From the NCBI GenBank assembly GCA_003569145.1, contig BGOH01000008.1, forward strand, positions 1 to 64,000: a stretch of DNA of 64,000 bases, read 5' to 3'. The translations under genes were made by a program, and so were the position numbers. The notes below the pieces were generated by a model. The model saw nothing but the letters and a program-made list of their open reading frames with translations. It did not search any database and had not been told where the DNA came from. Shown piece by piece: positions 1 to 11,581 of this stretch (the first letter of the stretch is position 1; each line of letters begins with the position of its first letter). The DNA comes from Clavibacter sp. Lineage in GTDB: Bacteria; Actinomycetota; Actinomycetes; Nanopelagicales; Nanopelagicaceae.

Positions 1-924
1 CTTGAGCAGATTAGCAAACAATGCGCCCTTACTATCTCTCAACTCCAAGCACTCGTTGATGAGCTGCAAGCCCATGACTTAATCGATCTAGAGCGAACCG
101 CTATCTCATACCTAAAGCGATATGACCCAAGAGTCAAAGCAATTACTCCTGTTACAGACCTTGAAGACTTTAATGAAGATCTCGCTGCTCAATCCTTTAT
201 CAAACGAATGGAGATTGAATCTGAAGCTGCATCTCTTGAAAAGGGAGATATCGATGGAGGAAGAGTGCGGTTGTAAGGCGCCGGGATTTCTCAATCCTTA
301 TCTTTGGCTATGGAAAAATTGTTAACTCGCTAGTTGGATCACTTAGCGCCTCAGGATTTACCAAGGTCTTAGTAATCAATCGGCTGCAGCAGAGATCTAG
401 CGCTTTAAAGATTTTAGAAAGTGATCTCTCTGGCGGATATATCTCAAGAGCTGATATCGGAGCATCAAGGAAAGAAGTATTGGCAAAAGCTCGAAGTTCT
501 TCCGCGCTCTTTGCTGAGGCTACGCCAAGTAATTTATCGGCCAAGGCTAATAATTAGCGTTGGTGGGCCAACACCAGATGTATTACAACGTTGGATCTCT
601 GAAGGTAGTAACCACTTAATCATTGAGCCCCATTCATCAGCCGAAGTTCGCATTGGGCCATATGTAATCCCAGGAAAAAGCCCTTGTTATCGCTGTCTAC
701 AAATATCTAGTGAAGAGAAGTTAAGTTCAGTAGAGAGAAAAGAGGTGGGATCAGCTCTTGCTCTAGCTACTGCTGCGATTACTTGTCCTGAGGTAATTAG
801 CCTTGCCTCAAGTGGGATAAGCCACTTTCTAGGAAAATCTTTGATCTACTCCAACTCAAATTTTCATAACCCAAAGTTGGAGAAGTGGTCAATTAATCCT
901 GGCTGCGGCTGCAACTGGCGCTAG
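1..924 (+). pseudogene. ThiF/E1-like (TOMM cyclodehydratase-like) protein, 5' end off window, two apparent frameshifts (~277 and ~540)
   Basis: Frame 1 reads LEQISKQCALTISQLQALVDELQ.. to 276, frame 3 continues RRDFSILIFGYGKIVNSLVGSL.., then frame 1 again ..LIISVGGPTPDVLQRW..PGKSPCYRCLQI..NPGCGCNW. The paired CxxC-type cysteines and C-terminal CGCNW resemble E1-like proteins next to ABC1 kinases in actinobacteria. Confidence 0.5.
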
Positions 925-959
925 TTCCAATTCGCGCTATATGCCAAGCTAGATAAGAA

Positions 960-2299
960 TATGCCGGTGTCGGAAGAGCTCCCGCAGGGAACCAGCAAAC
1001 GAAGCGCCAAGATGGCCAGCATCCCCTTATCTCTTGCTGGCCGCGAGCCATTGGCTTTGGTCGTCAACTAATTGGTCAATCACCAGATTTTGCCTTTGCT
1101 GATTGCAAGAAAAGACCGCAGAGCAGATCTTTAAAGTATTGGGAGAGGTTAAAGGGCGGAGCAATGAAGTTTGGCCAAGCCCTATCTGTCTTTGAGGCAG
1201 CACTTCCTGAAGATATTGCAAAGCCATATCGCGAAACGCTAGTAAAGCTGCAGGAGGCTGCTCCCCCACTTCCAGCAAGAGTGGTTCATAAAGTATTAGC
1301 AAAAGAGCTTGGCGAGCATTGGCGAGATAATTTTGCAGAATTTAATGACACCCCAGCAGCCTCAGCATCAATTGGACAAGTTCATAAAGGGATTTGAAAG
1401 ATGGCAGAGCAGTTGCAGTAAAGATTCAGTATCCCGGAGCTAAAGAGGCGTTAATTTCTGATCTCAATCAGATTCAACGCTTTGCAAAGATTTTCCAATT
1501 GCTTCTTCCTGGTGTTGAGATGAAACCACTACTAGAAGAGCTCAAGGCAAGAATTATTGAAGAAGTTGATTATCGCTATGAAGCAAGTGCGCAGAGCGCC
1601 TGCTTTGAGGCCTATAAAGGCGATAGCGATATTGCAATTCCAGAAGTGATTATGGCAACTGATCGAGTACTTGTAAGCCAGTGCTCGAGGGGAACTCCGC
1701 TATCAAAGGTAATTACCGATGGCACACAAGAAGAGCGAAATAGCGCCGGCATTCGCCTAGCTCGTTTTCACTTCACTGCTCCTATGAGAGCAGGTTGTTA
1801 CATGCAGATCCTCATCCTGGAAACTTTAGAGTGTTTAAAGATGGTCGCCTTGGAGTTCTAGATTTTGGCGCATGTAATCGTCTGCCTAATGGATTTCCAG
1901 AGCCATTTAAACGCTTACTTAAAAACGCACTTGAAGGTGATGCAATTGCTTTGTATAACGGCTTTAAAGAAGATGGCTTCATTCTCGCCGATGTTGAGGT
2001 CAGCCCTGAGTTAGTTCTCGATTATCTACTTCCGCTAGTTGAGCCGTTAAGAACTGATTATTCGCCTATAGTCGCGACTGGCTTAGAACTCAGAGCGTGC
2101 GAGTTGGGGATCCAAGAAATCCAACTGCAAAGATTGGTTTTCAATTAAATCTTCCCCAGAATATGTCTTAATTCATAGAGTCACTCTTGGAAACTACTGG
2201 AATATTTTGCCAATTAAGAGCTGAAGGAAATTTCAGAGATGAAGCTCTCCTGGTTTCCAGAGATAACCCCAAGTCATCTGCAGAAGAGTTAAGAGATTA
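960..2299 (+). pseudogene. AarF/ABC1/UbiB-family atypical kinase, broken by several apparent indels
   Basis: Hallmarks spread over frames: GGAMKFGQALS (KxGQ), PAASASIGQVHKG, VAVKIQYPG, LHADPHPGNF, LGVLDFGACNRLP, and a C-terminal PRNPTAKIGFQLNLP / EYVLIHRVTLG. Confidence 0.8.
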
Positions 2300-3030
2300 A
2301 TTCTGCTTTAGGCAGGGCGGGTTAGTTAAGATTCTTAAGGTTGCATCTTTCTCTGCTTTTGTTACCCAAAGGCCGTACTTAACTTTTACCTCAACTTGTC
2401 TTGAAACATAATCACAGCGAAATTGCTTATTCGGTGGGAAGCCAAGTTGCAGCATCACCATCACCTTTCTGGCTATTTAGCGAGCCTTTAACTGCTAGAA
2501 GATTTAGCGGGTCATTAGCAAAGTTCTTCCTAGTAGCAAGATCTGACTTAAAGATTCCCGTCTGCCAGGCATTAGATAACGCAACAACATGATCGATCTG
2601 AAACTAGTGCGCTAGTTTTTTCTCCCCTTTGAAAATTAATGCTTTCGCCAGAGAAGGGGTCTAAAAGCACTCCACTTTCCACAACACAATCTCTGGTTTT
2701 TGCTCTGAAGGTGACTTGAGTTAAATCTCTTTTAAGAATGTCGTTTCTAGTATCACAGCCATTTCTATCCACATCTGCCCAGGCAGGACCAAAGGCTGAT
2801 CTTGAATATCCCATCTTTGGCGCCCGTCCTTTCACTGCCAAAGTTTCAAGTGCCTTAATTGGATCAAACTCTGCTCCATTAGCTGAAGCAAGTTCTAGTA
2901 TTTGAATCTGATATTTCGAGCTCGGTGATACAAGAGGGAAAGAAATAAGTGCAAAGCTTGCGATTAGAACTATCAGAGTTGCTTGTGACGTAAAAGCTGC
3001 TATGTATTTCAGCTCTTTTTTTGACTTCAA
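2297..3030 (-). CDS. HNH endonuclease family protein (DUF1524-like), frameshifted at ~2595 and ~2440
   Basis: LETLAVKGRAPKMGYSRSAFGPAWADVDRNGCDTRNDILKRDL..; in other frames it continues as IDHVVALSNAWQTG..NDPLNLLAVKGSLNSQKGDGDAATWLP and NKQFRCDYVSRQVEVKVKYGLWVT. Confidence 0.8.
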
Positions 3031-3155
3031 AGGCTAAAATGGCTTTTTGCCAATTGGACTTCATGGCTTCATTCTCATCTATTTGGCTTAGAAATTGGTA
3101 TCTAAGGGCGGTACTGGTTATAGTGTGCTCCGCTTGATCACGACAAATGGTCAAC

Positions 3156-3228
3156 GGGTTGTTAGCTCAGTTGGTAGAGCAGGTGACTCTTAATCACCGG
3201 GTCGTAGGTTCGATCCCTACACAACCCA
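3156..3228 (+). tRNA. tRNA-Lys (anticodon CTT)
   Basis: Cloverleaf: acceptor GGGTTGT/ACAACCC, anticodon loop CTCTTAA, T-arm GTAGGTTCGATCCCTAC. Confidence 0.95.
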
Positions 3229-3253
3229 CTTCTGTATTGGTCACATTGAAAAA

Positions 3254-3788
3254 GTGATGAATTATCACCTCGCTCGAGGTAATTTTGAGTTTGTTTCAGA
3301 TACCCTAAAGACAGTTATGAAGCGCCTGCTAGGACTTACAAGATACGCAGTAGTTATTCCTGCCCTTGCCTCAATTCTTGGCGCATTACTTCTTATGGCT
3401 CAAGGATCCTTTGCTATGGTCTTAGCAGTTATTGATTCACTTGAGAGTCAATATGGTCTCAAGGAAACAATTGTTGAAGTCCTAACTGCAATTGATGCAT
3501 CTGCTTGGCACAGTACTTCTGGTGATTGGCTATGGTCTCTATGAACTATTTATTGATACTGATATTGATGTGCCGCTTTGGCTTCGAGTTGAAGATCTAG
3601 ATGATCTAAAATCTAAATTAATTGGCGTAGTTGTGGCAATCATTGCCGTGGTCTATGTAGGTGTATTCGTTGATTCAAACCGAGCCGATGACGTTATGGC
3701 ATACGGCGTTGGTGCAGGCGCACTGGTTGCAGGACTTGCTCTTTTTGCTTTTGCTACCGGAAAGTCGGGAAAAAAGAGTAGAGAGTAG
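3254..3788 (+). CDS. YqhA/UPF0114 family membrane protein, frameshift ~3500
   Basis: LTRYAVVIPALASILGALLL.. and LLGTVLLVIGYGLYELFIDTDIDVPLWLRVEDLDDLKSKLIGVVVAIIAVVYVGVFV; joined by restoring bases in gca(tt)tctgctt. Confidence 0.75.
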
Positions 3789-3790
3789 CT

Positions 3791-4221
3791 TTAGAAGTCT
3801 TTAATGAGCTCTAGAGCGCTTGCAAGGCGCCAGTGCATAAGATAAATAGGTCCAGCAATAATTAGAGTGGTTAGTGAATTAACGATTCCCTTAAGTGCTC
3901 GACGTTGATTATTCTCAGTCAAGTTCTCTTTAAATCTGATCAGGGCTTAAAGCTGAATCTTTAGGAACTGAGTAGGGATCAAAGTAACCAGGATCTGGCC
4001 ATAGCGCATCGACTATTCCCCGAACTACACTTACCAACGAAAATAAGCAGGTTAGTAAGGTAATTAGGCAGACCGCATAGATATAGAGTGAATACCAACC
4101 AATACGATCTTCACGCTTAGCAATCGCCGGTTCACTTTGCTTCTGTGCTGGGGAACTTGGCCTTGGAGCAACACTCTTATCGTTTTGCTACTTGCTTACT
4201 CTTTGCGCTTTTACTTGCCAT
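3791..4221 (-). CDS. Small membrane protein (DUF5671-like), frameshifted (~4180, ~3950); not in ORF track
   Basis: Manual reverse-strand reading: MASKSAKSK.. / ..EPAIAKREDRIGWYSLYIYAVCLITLLTCLFSLVSVVRGIVDALWPDPGYFDPY.. / ..NNQRRALKGIVNSLTTLIIAGPIYLMHWRLASALELIKDF*. Confidence 0.45.
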
Positions 4222-4285
4222 ACCTTGATTCTGACCCTAAATTGCGTAGTTTTCAATCTGCCGAGCCGATATTAAACTTAGAGCT

Positions 4286-5181
4286 GTGCTGCCCAAGATC
4301 ATTCTCTATTACGGCTTTGCCCCAGTTGCAGATCCTGAAGCTCTCAGACTTTGGCAAAACACCCTTGCTCAATCTCTAAATCTCAAGGGTCGTATCATTA
4401 TTAGTCGCCATGGCATTAACGGCACTTTAGGCGGTGACATGGATGACTTGAAGAAGTATGTGAGAGCTACTAAGCAATATCCAGGTTTTAAGAAGATTGA
4501 TTTTAAATGGTCACAAGGCACTGGAAATGATTTTCCAAAACTTAGCGTCAAGGTTCGAGATGAGTTGGTCACTTTTGCATACCAGAAAATCTAGAAGTAA
4601 ATGAAAAAGGCATTATTGGAGGAGGAGAACACCTCTCCCCTGAAGAAGTAAATGAGCTAGCTAAGCAATTGGGTGAGGACCTAGTTTTCTTTGATGGACG
4701 AAATGCCTATGAAGCTAAAGTGGGGCGCTTCAAAGATGCAGTGATTCCTGACATTAAGACTACAAAAGACTTTGTAGCAGAGCTAGATAGCGGCAAATAC
4801 GATTACTTGAAAGAAAAGACTGTAGTTACCTACTGCACTGGCGGAATCCGCTGTGAGATATTAACAAAAGTTATGAAGGAGCGTGGATTTGATAAGGTCT
4901 ATCAAATCGCTGGCGGGATAGTGCGCTATGGTGAGAAATATGCGGATCAGGGACTCTGGCAAGGCTCGCTATACACCTTTGATAAGCGCATGGTGATTGA
5001 TTTTTCTGAGTCCACGAAATTAATTGGTAAGTGTGAAAAGTGCAGCGAGCCAACCAAGCAATTTCATAACTGCGCAAATGTTTATTGCCATAATCTATTC
5101 CTGCTCTGCAAAGAATGTGGCAAGGATGAAAAGAATCTAATGTGTATCCACGAAGGTGTTGTTACCTCAAATAACCATTAA
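4286..5181 (+). CDS. trhO: Rhodanese-type tRNA uridine 5-oxyacetic acid/hydroxylation protein TrhO (YceA family), frameshift ~4577
   Basis: [35 protein letters not shown].., [15 protein letters not shown].., active-site [12 protein letters not shown]-terminal Cys-rich [14 protein letters not shown]. Confidence 0.8.
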
Positions 5182-5232
5182 GGGTCCCCACCGCTGCTTG
5201 AGCAAATCGCACTGGGCTGATTAGATAGCGCA

Positions 5233-6588
5233 ATGGCCAAATTCATCCCCAATCCCGCTAGAGGCAAAGAGGTCTATGACCTTGATAGAAAATATGTGTT
5301 TCACTCTTGGTCTGCTCAGGGACAAATAACGCCACTTCCAATTGCGGGTGGTAGCGGCTCATACTTTTGGGATTTTGATGGAAAAAAGTACTTGGATTTC
5401 TCCTGTCAACTAGTCTTTACCAATATTGGATTTCAACATCCAAAAGTAATTGATGCTATTAAGAGGCAAGCAGATCTACTAACAACTATTGCTCCACAAG
5501 CAGCAAATGAGGCGCGAGGAGAAGCTGCCTCCAGAATTGTCAGCCTTGCAAGCCCAAATCATGAAAAGGTTTTCTTCACTAATGGCGGAGCAGATGGCAT
5601 AGAAAATGCGATCAGAATGGCTCGCATCCATACCTCACGCCATAAAATTCTCTCCTTTTATCGCTCGTATCATGGCAACACCACCTCTGCTATTTCAGCA
5701 ACGGGTGATCCAAGAAGATGGCCAAATGAATTTGCCTATGGCCATGTCCACTTCTTTGGTCCATATCTCTATCGAAGTGCTTTCTGGGCAAAAAGCGAAG
5801 AGGAAGAATGCCAGAGAGCCCTTGAGCATCTGGAGAGCGTTATTGAATTTGAAGGACCAAAGACAATTGCAGCTATCTTGATTGAATCTGTTGTTGGCAC
5901 TGCTGGAGTCTTAATTCCACCAAAGGGATATTTAGAGGGAGTAAGGCGTCTCTGTGATAAGTATGGAATTTTATGGATAGCAGATGAAGTCATGTCAGGA
6001 TTTGGCAGAACTGGAAAGTGGTTCGCCTATCAACATTCAAATGTTCATCCAGATTTAATTGTCTTTGCTAAGGGAGTTAATTCTGGATATGTCCCACTTG
6101 GTGGGGTTGTAATCTCAAAAGAAATTGCAGAGACCTTCAAAGATCGAGTATTTCCTGGCGGCCTTACCTACTCCGGCCATCCGCTTGCTTGCGCCGCAGC
6201 AGTTGCAACTATTGATGCCATGAAAGATGAGAAGATCGTTGAAGCTGCAGCCACAATTGGCGAGAAGGTAATTGGCCCAGGTCTTCGTGATTTAGCAAGC
6301 AAGCATCCAGTCATTGGAGAAGTTAGAGGCCAAGGAACCTTCTGGGCCCTTGATTTAGTGACAGATCGCGCCAGCAGAGAGCCACTTGCCCCCTATGGCG
6401 GATCATCTCCTGCGATGAATGAGCTAGTAGGCGAATGTAAGAAGCTTGGTTTAATGCCTTTTACCAACTTTAATCGTATGCATGTAGTGCCACCTTGCAA
6501 TATCACTGAGGCAGAATTTAACGAAGGACTTGCAATACTTGATAAAGCATTTACTCAGATTGATAAGTACTACACCGGGGCAAAATAA
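5233..6588 (+). CDS. Class III PLP-dependent aminotransferase (beta-alanine/taurine-pyruvate type)
   Basis: FHSWSAQGQ N-terminus, FTNGGADGIENAIRMAR, SYHGNTTSA, WIADEVMSGFGRTGKWFA, IVFAKGVNSGYVPLGGV. Confidence 0.85.
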   Translation: MAKFIPNPARGKEVYDLDRKYVFHSWSAQGQITPLPIAGGSGSYFWDFDGKKYLDFSCQLVFTNIGFQHPKVIDAIKRQADLLTTIAPQAANEARGEAASRIVSLASPNHEKVFFTNGGADGIENAIRMARIHTSRHKILSFYRSYHGNTTSAISATGDPRRWPNEFAYGHVHFFGPYLYRSAFWAKSEEEECQRALEHLESVIEFEGPKTIAAILIESVVGTAGVLIPPKGYLEGVRRLCDKYGILWIADEVMSGFGRTGKWFAYQHSNVHPDLIVFAKGVNSGYVPLGGVVISKEIAETFKDRVFPGGLTYSGHPLACAAAVATIDAMKDEKIVEAAATIGEKVIGPGLRDLASKHPVIGEVRGQGTFWALDLVTDRASREPLAPYGGSSPAMNELVGECKKLGLMPFTNFNRMHVVPPCNITEAEFNEGLAILDKAFTQIDKYYTGAK

Positions 6589-6590
6589 AG

Positions 6591-8089
6591 ATGAGTGAAG
6601 TAAAGAGAATTACCCATCACATAAATGGCGCCTATTGGACAGAGAGCGCTACAAGAAGTGGTGATGTCTATAACCCAGCAACAGGAAGAGTTACTGCAAA
6701 GGTTGATTTTGCAACGCCGGAGCTCATTGATCATGGCGTTAAAGTTGCAAAGAAAGCTCAAGAGCAATGGGCTCAAGCATCTCTTGCTAAGAGAGTTCAA
6801 GTGCTCTTTGCTTTTAGAGAAATCTTAAATGCTCGAAAGGAAGAGGTAGCGAAGTTAATCACCGCTGAGCATGGAAAAGTCTTATCAGATGCATTAGGTG
6901 AGGTAACTAGAGGACTTGAAGTGGTGGAGTTTGCCTGCGGTATCCCCCATCTACTTAAAGGTGCATACTCTGAAGGAGCTTCTACAAACATTGATGTCTA
7001 TTCAATTCGCCAGCCACTTGGAGTTTGCGCCATTATCTCTCCCTTTAATTTTCCAGCGATGGTTCCGATGTGGTTTTTCCCAATCGCAATCGCTGCAGGA
7101 AATGCAGTATTATCAAGCCAAGTGAGAAAGATCCATCTGCTATTAATCTCGTTGCAGAATTCTGGAAAGAGGCAGGTCTTCCTGATGGAGTATTTAATGT
7201 TATCCATGGCGATAAAGTTGCAGTAGATAGCCTTCTTTCTCATCCAGACGTTGCTTCAATTTCTTTTGTGGGATCAACTCCTATTGCTCGATATATCTAT
7301 GAAAATGGCACTAAAAATGGCAAGCGAGTTCAAGCACTCGGCGGGGCGAAAAATCATATGTTGGTCCTTCCTGATGCTGATCTTGATCTAGCAGCAGATG
7401 CAGCAGTAAATGCTGGCTTTGGCTCCGCTGGTGAGCGTTGTATGGCAATCTCAGCTCTAGTTGTTGTTGAACCTGTTGCTGATGAGTTAATTAAGAAAAT
7501 TTCAGAGCGCATGACAAACCTAAAAACAGGAGATGGCAGCGCTGGTTCAGATATGGGCCCTCTTGTTACCGCAGTTCATCGCGACAAAGTTGCCTCCTAT
7601 ATCGATGCAGGAGTAAGTGCCGGAGCAAAGTTAGTTGTCGATGGTCGAAATCCAAAAGTTAATGGAGCAGCAGAGGGTTTCTGGCTTGGGCCAACTCTCT
7701 TTGATCAAGTTACCCCTGAGATGAGTATTTATAAGGATGAAATCTTTGGACCAGTTCTCTCAGTTATTCGAGTATCAAGTTATGACCAGGGCCTTGAGTT
7801 AATAAACAAGCATCAATATGGAAATGGAACTGCGATTTTTACCAATGATGGTGGAGCTGCGAGAAGATTCCAAAATGAAGTTCAGGTTGGAATGATTGGG
7901 ATTAATGTGCCAATTCCTGTGCCAACTGCTTATTACTCCTTTGGCGGCTGGAAGAACTCACTATTTGGAGACACTCACGCCCATGGAATGGAAGGCGTTC
8001 ATTTCTTTACTAGAGGCAAGGTAGTTACGAGCCGCTGGCTTGATCCAAGCCATGGCGGGATAAATCTAGGATTTCCTCAGAACAGGTAA
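6591..8089 (+). CDS. mmsA: CoA-acylating methylmalonate/malonate-semialdehyde dehydrogenase, frameshift ~7110
   Basis: ISPFNFPAMVPMWFFPIAIAAGNAV / IIKPSEKDPSAINLVAEFWKEAGLPDGVFNVIHGD, GSAGERCMAIS, YKDEIFGPVLSVIRV, RWLDPS ending. Restoring one A in gta(a)ttatc joins the frames. Confidence 0.85.
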
Positions 8090-8551
8090 TTCGCTCTTCA
8101 CTCTAAGTAAGTCAAGTGCTGCAACTGCTGAATCAAAGCCTTTATCTTCCTTGCTTCCAGTGATTCCACTTCTTGCAATTGCTTGCTCAACGGTGTCGAC
8201 GGTTAAAACTCCAAAGCCAATCGGCTTGGATCTTGTTAGAGATACTTGCATAATCCCTTGAGTCACTCCCTGACATACATAATCAAAGTGTGGAGTTTCA
8301 CCTCTTAGAACCACTCCTAGAACCACTGCAGCATCAAAGCCGCTATCAAGAGCTAATTGAGCAGCAAGAGGTAATTCAAAAGAGCCAGGGACATATATGA
8401 CTGGTTCTGGCTTAATTTTTGCCAAATCTAACGCTTTTCTAGCGCCAGCGATTAAATCAGCGCAGATCTTCTCATGCCAACTAGCAGAGATGATTGCAAC
8501 CCTATATTGGCTTAAGTCACCAAGTGATACTTTTGGAACTACACCTGACAT
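8066..8551 (-). CDS. ribH: 6,7-dimethyl-8-ribityllumazine synthase
   Basis: YRVAIISASWHEKICADLIAGA..VYVPGSFELPLAAQ..VVLGVVLRGETPHFDYVCQGVTQGIM. Confidence 0.93.
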   Translation of the reverse strand: MSGVVPKVSLGDLSQYRVAIISASWHEKICADLIAGARKALDLAKIKPEPVIYVPGSFELPLAAQLALDSGFDAAVVLGVVLRGETPHFDYVCQGVTQGIMQVSLTRSKPIGFGVLTVDTVEQAIARSGITGSKEDKGFDSAVAALDLLRVKSELPVLRKS

Positions 8552-9758
8552 TATTTATGCCCCAATCTCTCTTTTTTTGTCGCTACATATTTTTCATTAA
8601 AGGTATTGATATCTCCGGAGAGAATTTGAAGGCTTGCTTTGATGCCACTTGAAGTAAGAGTTTCTAGCTTTTCAGGGTTATTGCTCAACAAGACTACCGA
8701 ATTGATTTTCAAAGAGTTAAGGATTTCAGCTGCATCACCAAAGTCTCTTTCATCAATATTGTGACCAAGAGCTAGATTGGCATCAACGGTATCAAGGCCT
8801 TGATCTTGCAATTGATAAGCCTTGATTTTTTCGGATAGTCCAATGCCTCGCCCTCTTGATCTCTAAGATAGATGATTAACCCAGAGCCAGCGCTTTCAAT
8901 CTCATTCATGGCCCGCTCTAGTTGTGATCCACAATCACAGCGAAGTGAGCCCAGTACATCGCCAGTTAAACACTCTGAGTGAATTCGCACTAGAAGTGGT
9001 TTCTCTGAGTTTAGAATTCCAAACTTCAATAACGCATGATCAACTCCACCTCGACCCAGGAAAGTTGCAATCTGCCACTGCTTAATCTGGCCAGAACTAC
9101 TTCGTGGAAGCTCTGCCCAATTAAGATGAAATTCCTTCTGGCTATCTAATTTATTTGAACCTTCTAGGGCGCTCATAAGCTGGGCAATACTTAGGATAGG
9201 AATGCCTTGTTCGCTGGCGAATCTAGTTAGATTTTCACCACGCATCATCGAACCATCTTCATTGACTAACTCACTAATAACTCCAACTTGGTTTTCACCG
9301 ACCAACTTGCACATCTCAACGATGGCTTCGGTGTGCCCGCGTCTTGCAGCAAGACCGCCTTCATGGGCAATGAGCGGGAAGATATGGCCAGGTCTTATGA
9401 AGTCCTCTGCTGTGGAGCTTAAATCTGCTAGAGCTCGTATTGTGTTAGCGCGCTCTTTTGCGCTGATTCCAGTGGTTATCTCATGCTTAGCATCAACTGT
9501 TACGGTAAATGCAGTTCGCTTTGTATCTTGATTCTGTTTAACCATAAGTGGCAGATGCAACTGCCTTGAGCGCTCTTCAGTCATTGCTACACAGATAACA
9601 CCAGAGGTGTAGCGGATCATAAAGCCAATCTTCTCTGTTGTGGCGGCGCTAGCAAGAAGGAATAGGTCACCTTCATTTTCTCGATCTGCATCGTCAGTAA
9701 CAATTACAAAGCCGCCATCTCTAAAGGCCTCAAGTGTTTTATCTAATGAAAGAGTCAC
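8551..9758 (-). CDS. ribBA: Bifunctional 3,4-DHBP synthase / GTP cyclohydrolase II, one frameshift ~8850
   Basis: [20 protein letters not shown].., [54 protein letters not shown], and [27 protein letters not shown]. Confidence 0.92.
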
Positions 9759-10348
9759 GACTGACCTCTATTCATAAGGCGCTCAACATATTTAGCAATA
9801 ACATCAACTTCAATATTTACAATATCTCCACTAGATTTCTGGGAAAGATTTGTTCTCTCAAGAGTCTCTGGTATTAGCCAGAGTGTTAGTAAGTCATCAG
9901 ATATCTCGCCCACAGTAAGTGATACTCCATCAATTGCAATAGAGCCCTGATTCACTATGTATTTGGTTAAGTTTTTAGGAACTCTAACTACAAACTTATT
10001 CCACTTCTCACCTGGTGAGTTCTCTATAACACTGCCAATTCCATCGACATGTCCTTGAACAATATGTCCACCAAGTCTTGAATCCGCCCTAGTGGCTAGC
10101 TCAAGATTAACAAAGTCACCTTCGCTAAGTTTTCCAAGACTTGTCACCTTGAGGGTTTGAATCATCACATCGGCTTTAAAACTATTTGAGCTCAATTCAA
10201 TTGCAGTTAGGCAAGTGCCATTTATGCTCACTGAATCCCCTACCTTTATTTCAGGGGTAAGCACGCTCTCAATTTGAATTACGGCAGATTCTGCGCCTCT
10301 AGCAATTGAGATTACCTTAGCTTTATCAGCAACAAGACCTGTAAACAT
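9755..10348 (-). CDS. ribE: Riboflavin synthase, alpha subunit
   Basis: [12 protein letters not shown].., [28 protein letters not shown] duplicated lumazine-binding domains. Confidence 0.93.
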   Translation of the reverse strand: MFTGLVADKAKVISIARGAESAVIQIESVLTPEIKVGDSVSINGTCLTAIELSSNSFKADVMIQTLKVTSLGKLSEGDFVNLELATRADSRLGGHIVQGHVDGIGSVIENSPGEKWNKFVVRVPKNLTKYIVNQGSIAIDGVSLTVGEISDDLLTLWLIPETLERTNLSQKSSGDIVNIEVDVIAKYVERLMNRGQS

Positions 10349-11373
10349 TATTTGCTCACCGCCAATAAATGAAGCCTTAGATTCTTTTCCTTATCTCCAA
10401 GTAAATCCGCTGAAAGAAGCTCAAGATCTAATCTTTGATTAAGGGTTTTAATCTCAAGCTGGCTAGCAAAACCAAGACCTGATCCAAGAAGAGTTGGCGC
10501 TTGATAGAGAAAAACTTCATCAAATAAGCCAGCCTTGAGAAATGCGCTAGTTAAAGTTGGGCCGGCCTCAATAAGTATCTGATTCCAGGCGCGCTCTTTT
10601 GCCAATTCCATTAACTCGCCTAGATCATTTCCCTTTATTTGAATCGTTTCAGCGCTCTTATCTAAAACCTTTGAATCAAGCGGAATCTCTCGTTTTCCAA
10701 GTATTACCCGCACGGGCTTGAACTCAAAGTTCTCACGCTTGATATTTCTAACCGTTAGAGATGGATTATCGGCAAGAACTGTTCCTGTGCCAGTAACAAT
10801 TGCATCACATTGACTGCGAAGAATTGCCACATCAGATCTTGAAATCTCACTTGTAATCCACTTTGAGCTTCCATCTAGCGCAGCAACTTTTCCATCAAGG
10901 CTTGCTGCAATCTTTATAGTTATGTAGGGATGCGAGCTCTCTATCTTTTTTAGCCATGCCCTATTGGTGAAGGCAACTTCATCCTTTAAAAGACCTTTTT
11001 CAACAATTATGCCTGCATCAGTTAGTGCTTGCGCTCCCCCATGGGCTATTGGGTTTGGATCGCTAACTGCAAAAACTACTTTCTTTATACCTGCAGAAAT
11101 TATTGCCTCAGTGCAGGGCGGCGTTTTTCCCATGTGATTACAAGGCTCTAGCGTTACAAAAAGCGTTGCACCATTTGCCCTCTGTCCAGCTCTACTAATT
11201 GCAACAACTTCAGCATGTTTTCCACCATCCTGGCTGTGATGAAAACCTTCACCAGCAATCTGGCCATCATTGCCAACAATCACTGCTCCAACAATTGGAT
11301 TAGGTGTGCTTTTGCCAAGACCTAGTTTTGAAATTTCGTTGGCACGGCGCATTGCAGATTCTGCATTTATCAT
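10348..11373 (-). CDS. ribD: Bifunctional riboflavin deaminase/reductase RibD (ORF open to 11409; start chosen at [11 protein letters not shown])
   Basis: [44 protein letters not shown] deaminase motifs and C-terminal RibD reductase. Confidence 0.93.
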   Translation of the reverse strand: MINAESAMRRANEISKLGLGKSTPNPIVGAVIVGNDGQIAGEGFHHSQDGGKHAEVVAISRAGQRANGATLFVTLEPCNHMGKTPPCTEAIISAGIKKVVFAVSDPNPIAHGGAQALTDAGIIVEKGLLKDEVAFTNRAWLKKIESSHPYITIKIAASLDGKVAALDGSSKWITSEISRSDVAILRSQCDAIVTGTGTVLADNPSLTVRNIKRENFEFKPVRVILGKREIPLDSKVLDKSAETIQIKGNDLGELMELAKERAWNQILIEAGPTLTSAFLKAGLFDEVFLYQAPTLLGSGLGFASQLEIKTLNQRLDLELLSADLLGDKEKNLRLHLLAVSK

Positions 11374-11436
11374 TATCGCCACCCCCAAATAGATTTCCGG
11401 GGTGCGCAAAAGAGTGCGCGCAAGGATGCACGCAAT

Positions 11437-11560
11437 TTGTTTCCTCTCATCCGGACTTTAACCGTCGGTCTTGGAGTTTCACCAAGTCCACCGCTAGCTG
11501 GATGCAAGCGGGTCGCAGACTTTAACTGCCGGTTCGGAATTACACCGACCCCGGAAACAA
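11437..11560 (-). promoter_or_regulatory. FMN riboswitch (RFN element) upstream of ribD
   Basis: Reverse strand has ATTCCGAACCGGCAGTTAAAGTCTGCGACCCGC..GGTGGACTTGGTGAAACTCCAAGACCGACGGTTAAAGTCCGGATGAGAGGAAAC with P1 stem TTGTTTCC/GGAAACAA. Confidence 0.95.
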
Positions 11561-11581
11561 CAGGGTGATTCTAGCCGAGAA

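Noticed and set aside
2401-2592. Plus-strand 63-aa ORF
   Set aside because: Antisense to the frameshifted HNH coding sequence; no protein-like features.
2879-3154. Minus-strand 91-aa ORF upstream of HNH
   Set aside because: Overlaps the HNH N-terminus in another frame, with no recognisable domain.
9202-9531. Antisense 109-aa ORF in ribBA
   Set aside because: Lies opposite the conserved DHBP synthase domain; composition is antisense-like.
11437-11560. Considered the ribD leader structure as a novel RNA
   Set aside because: It matches the known FMN riboswitch consensus closely.
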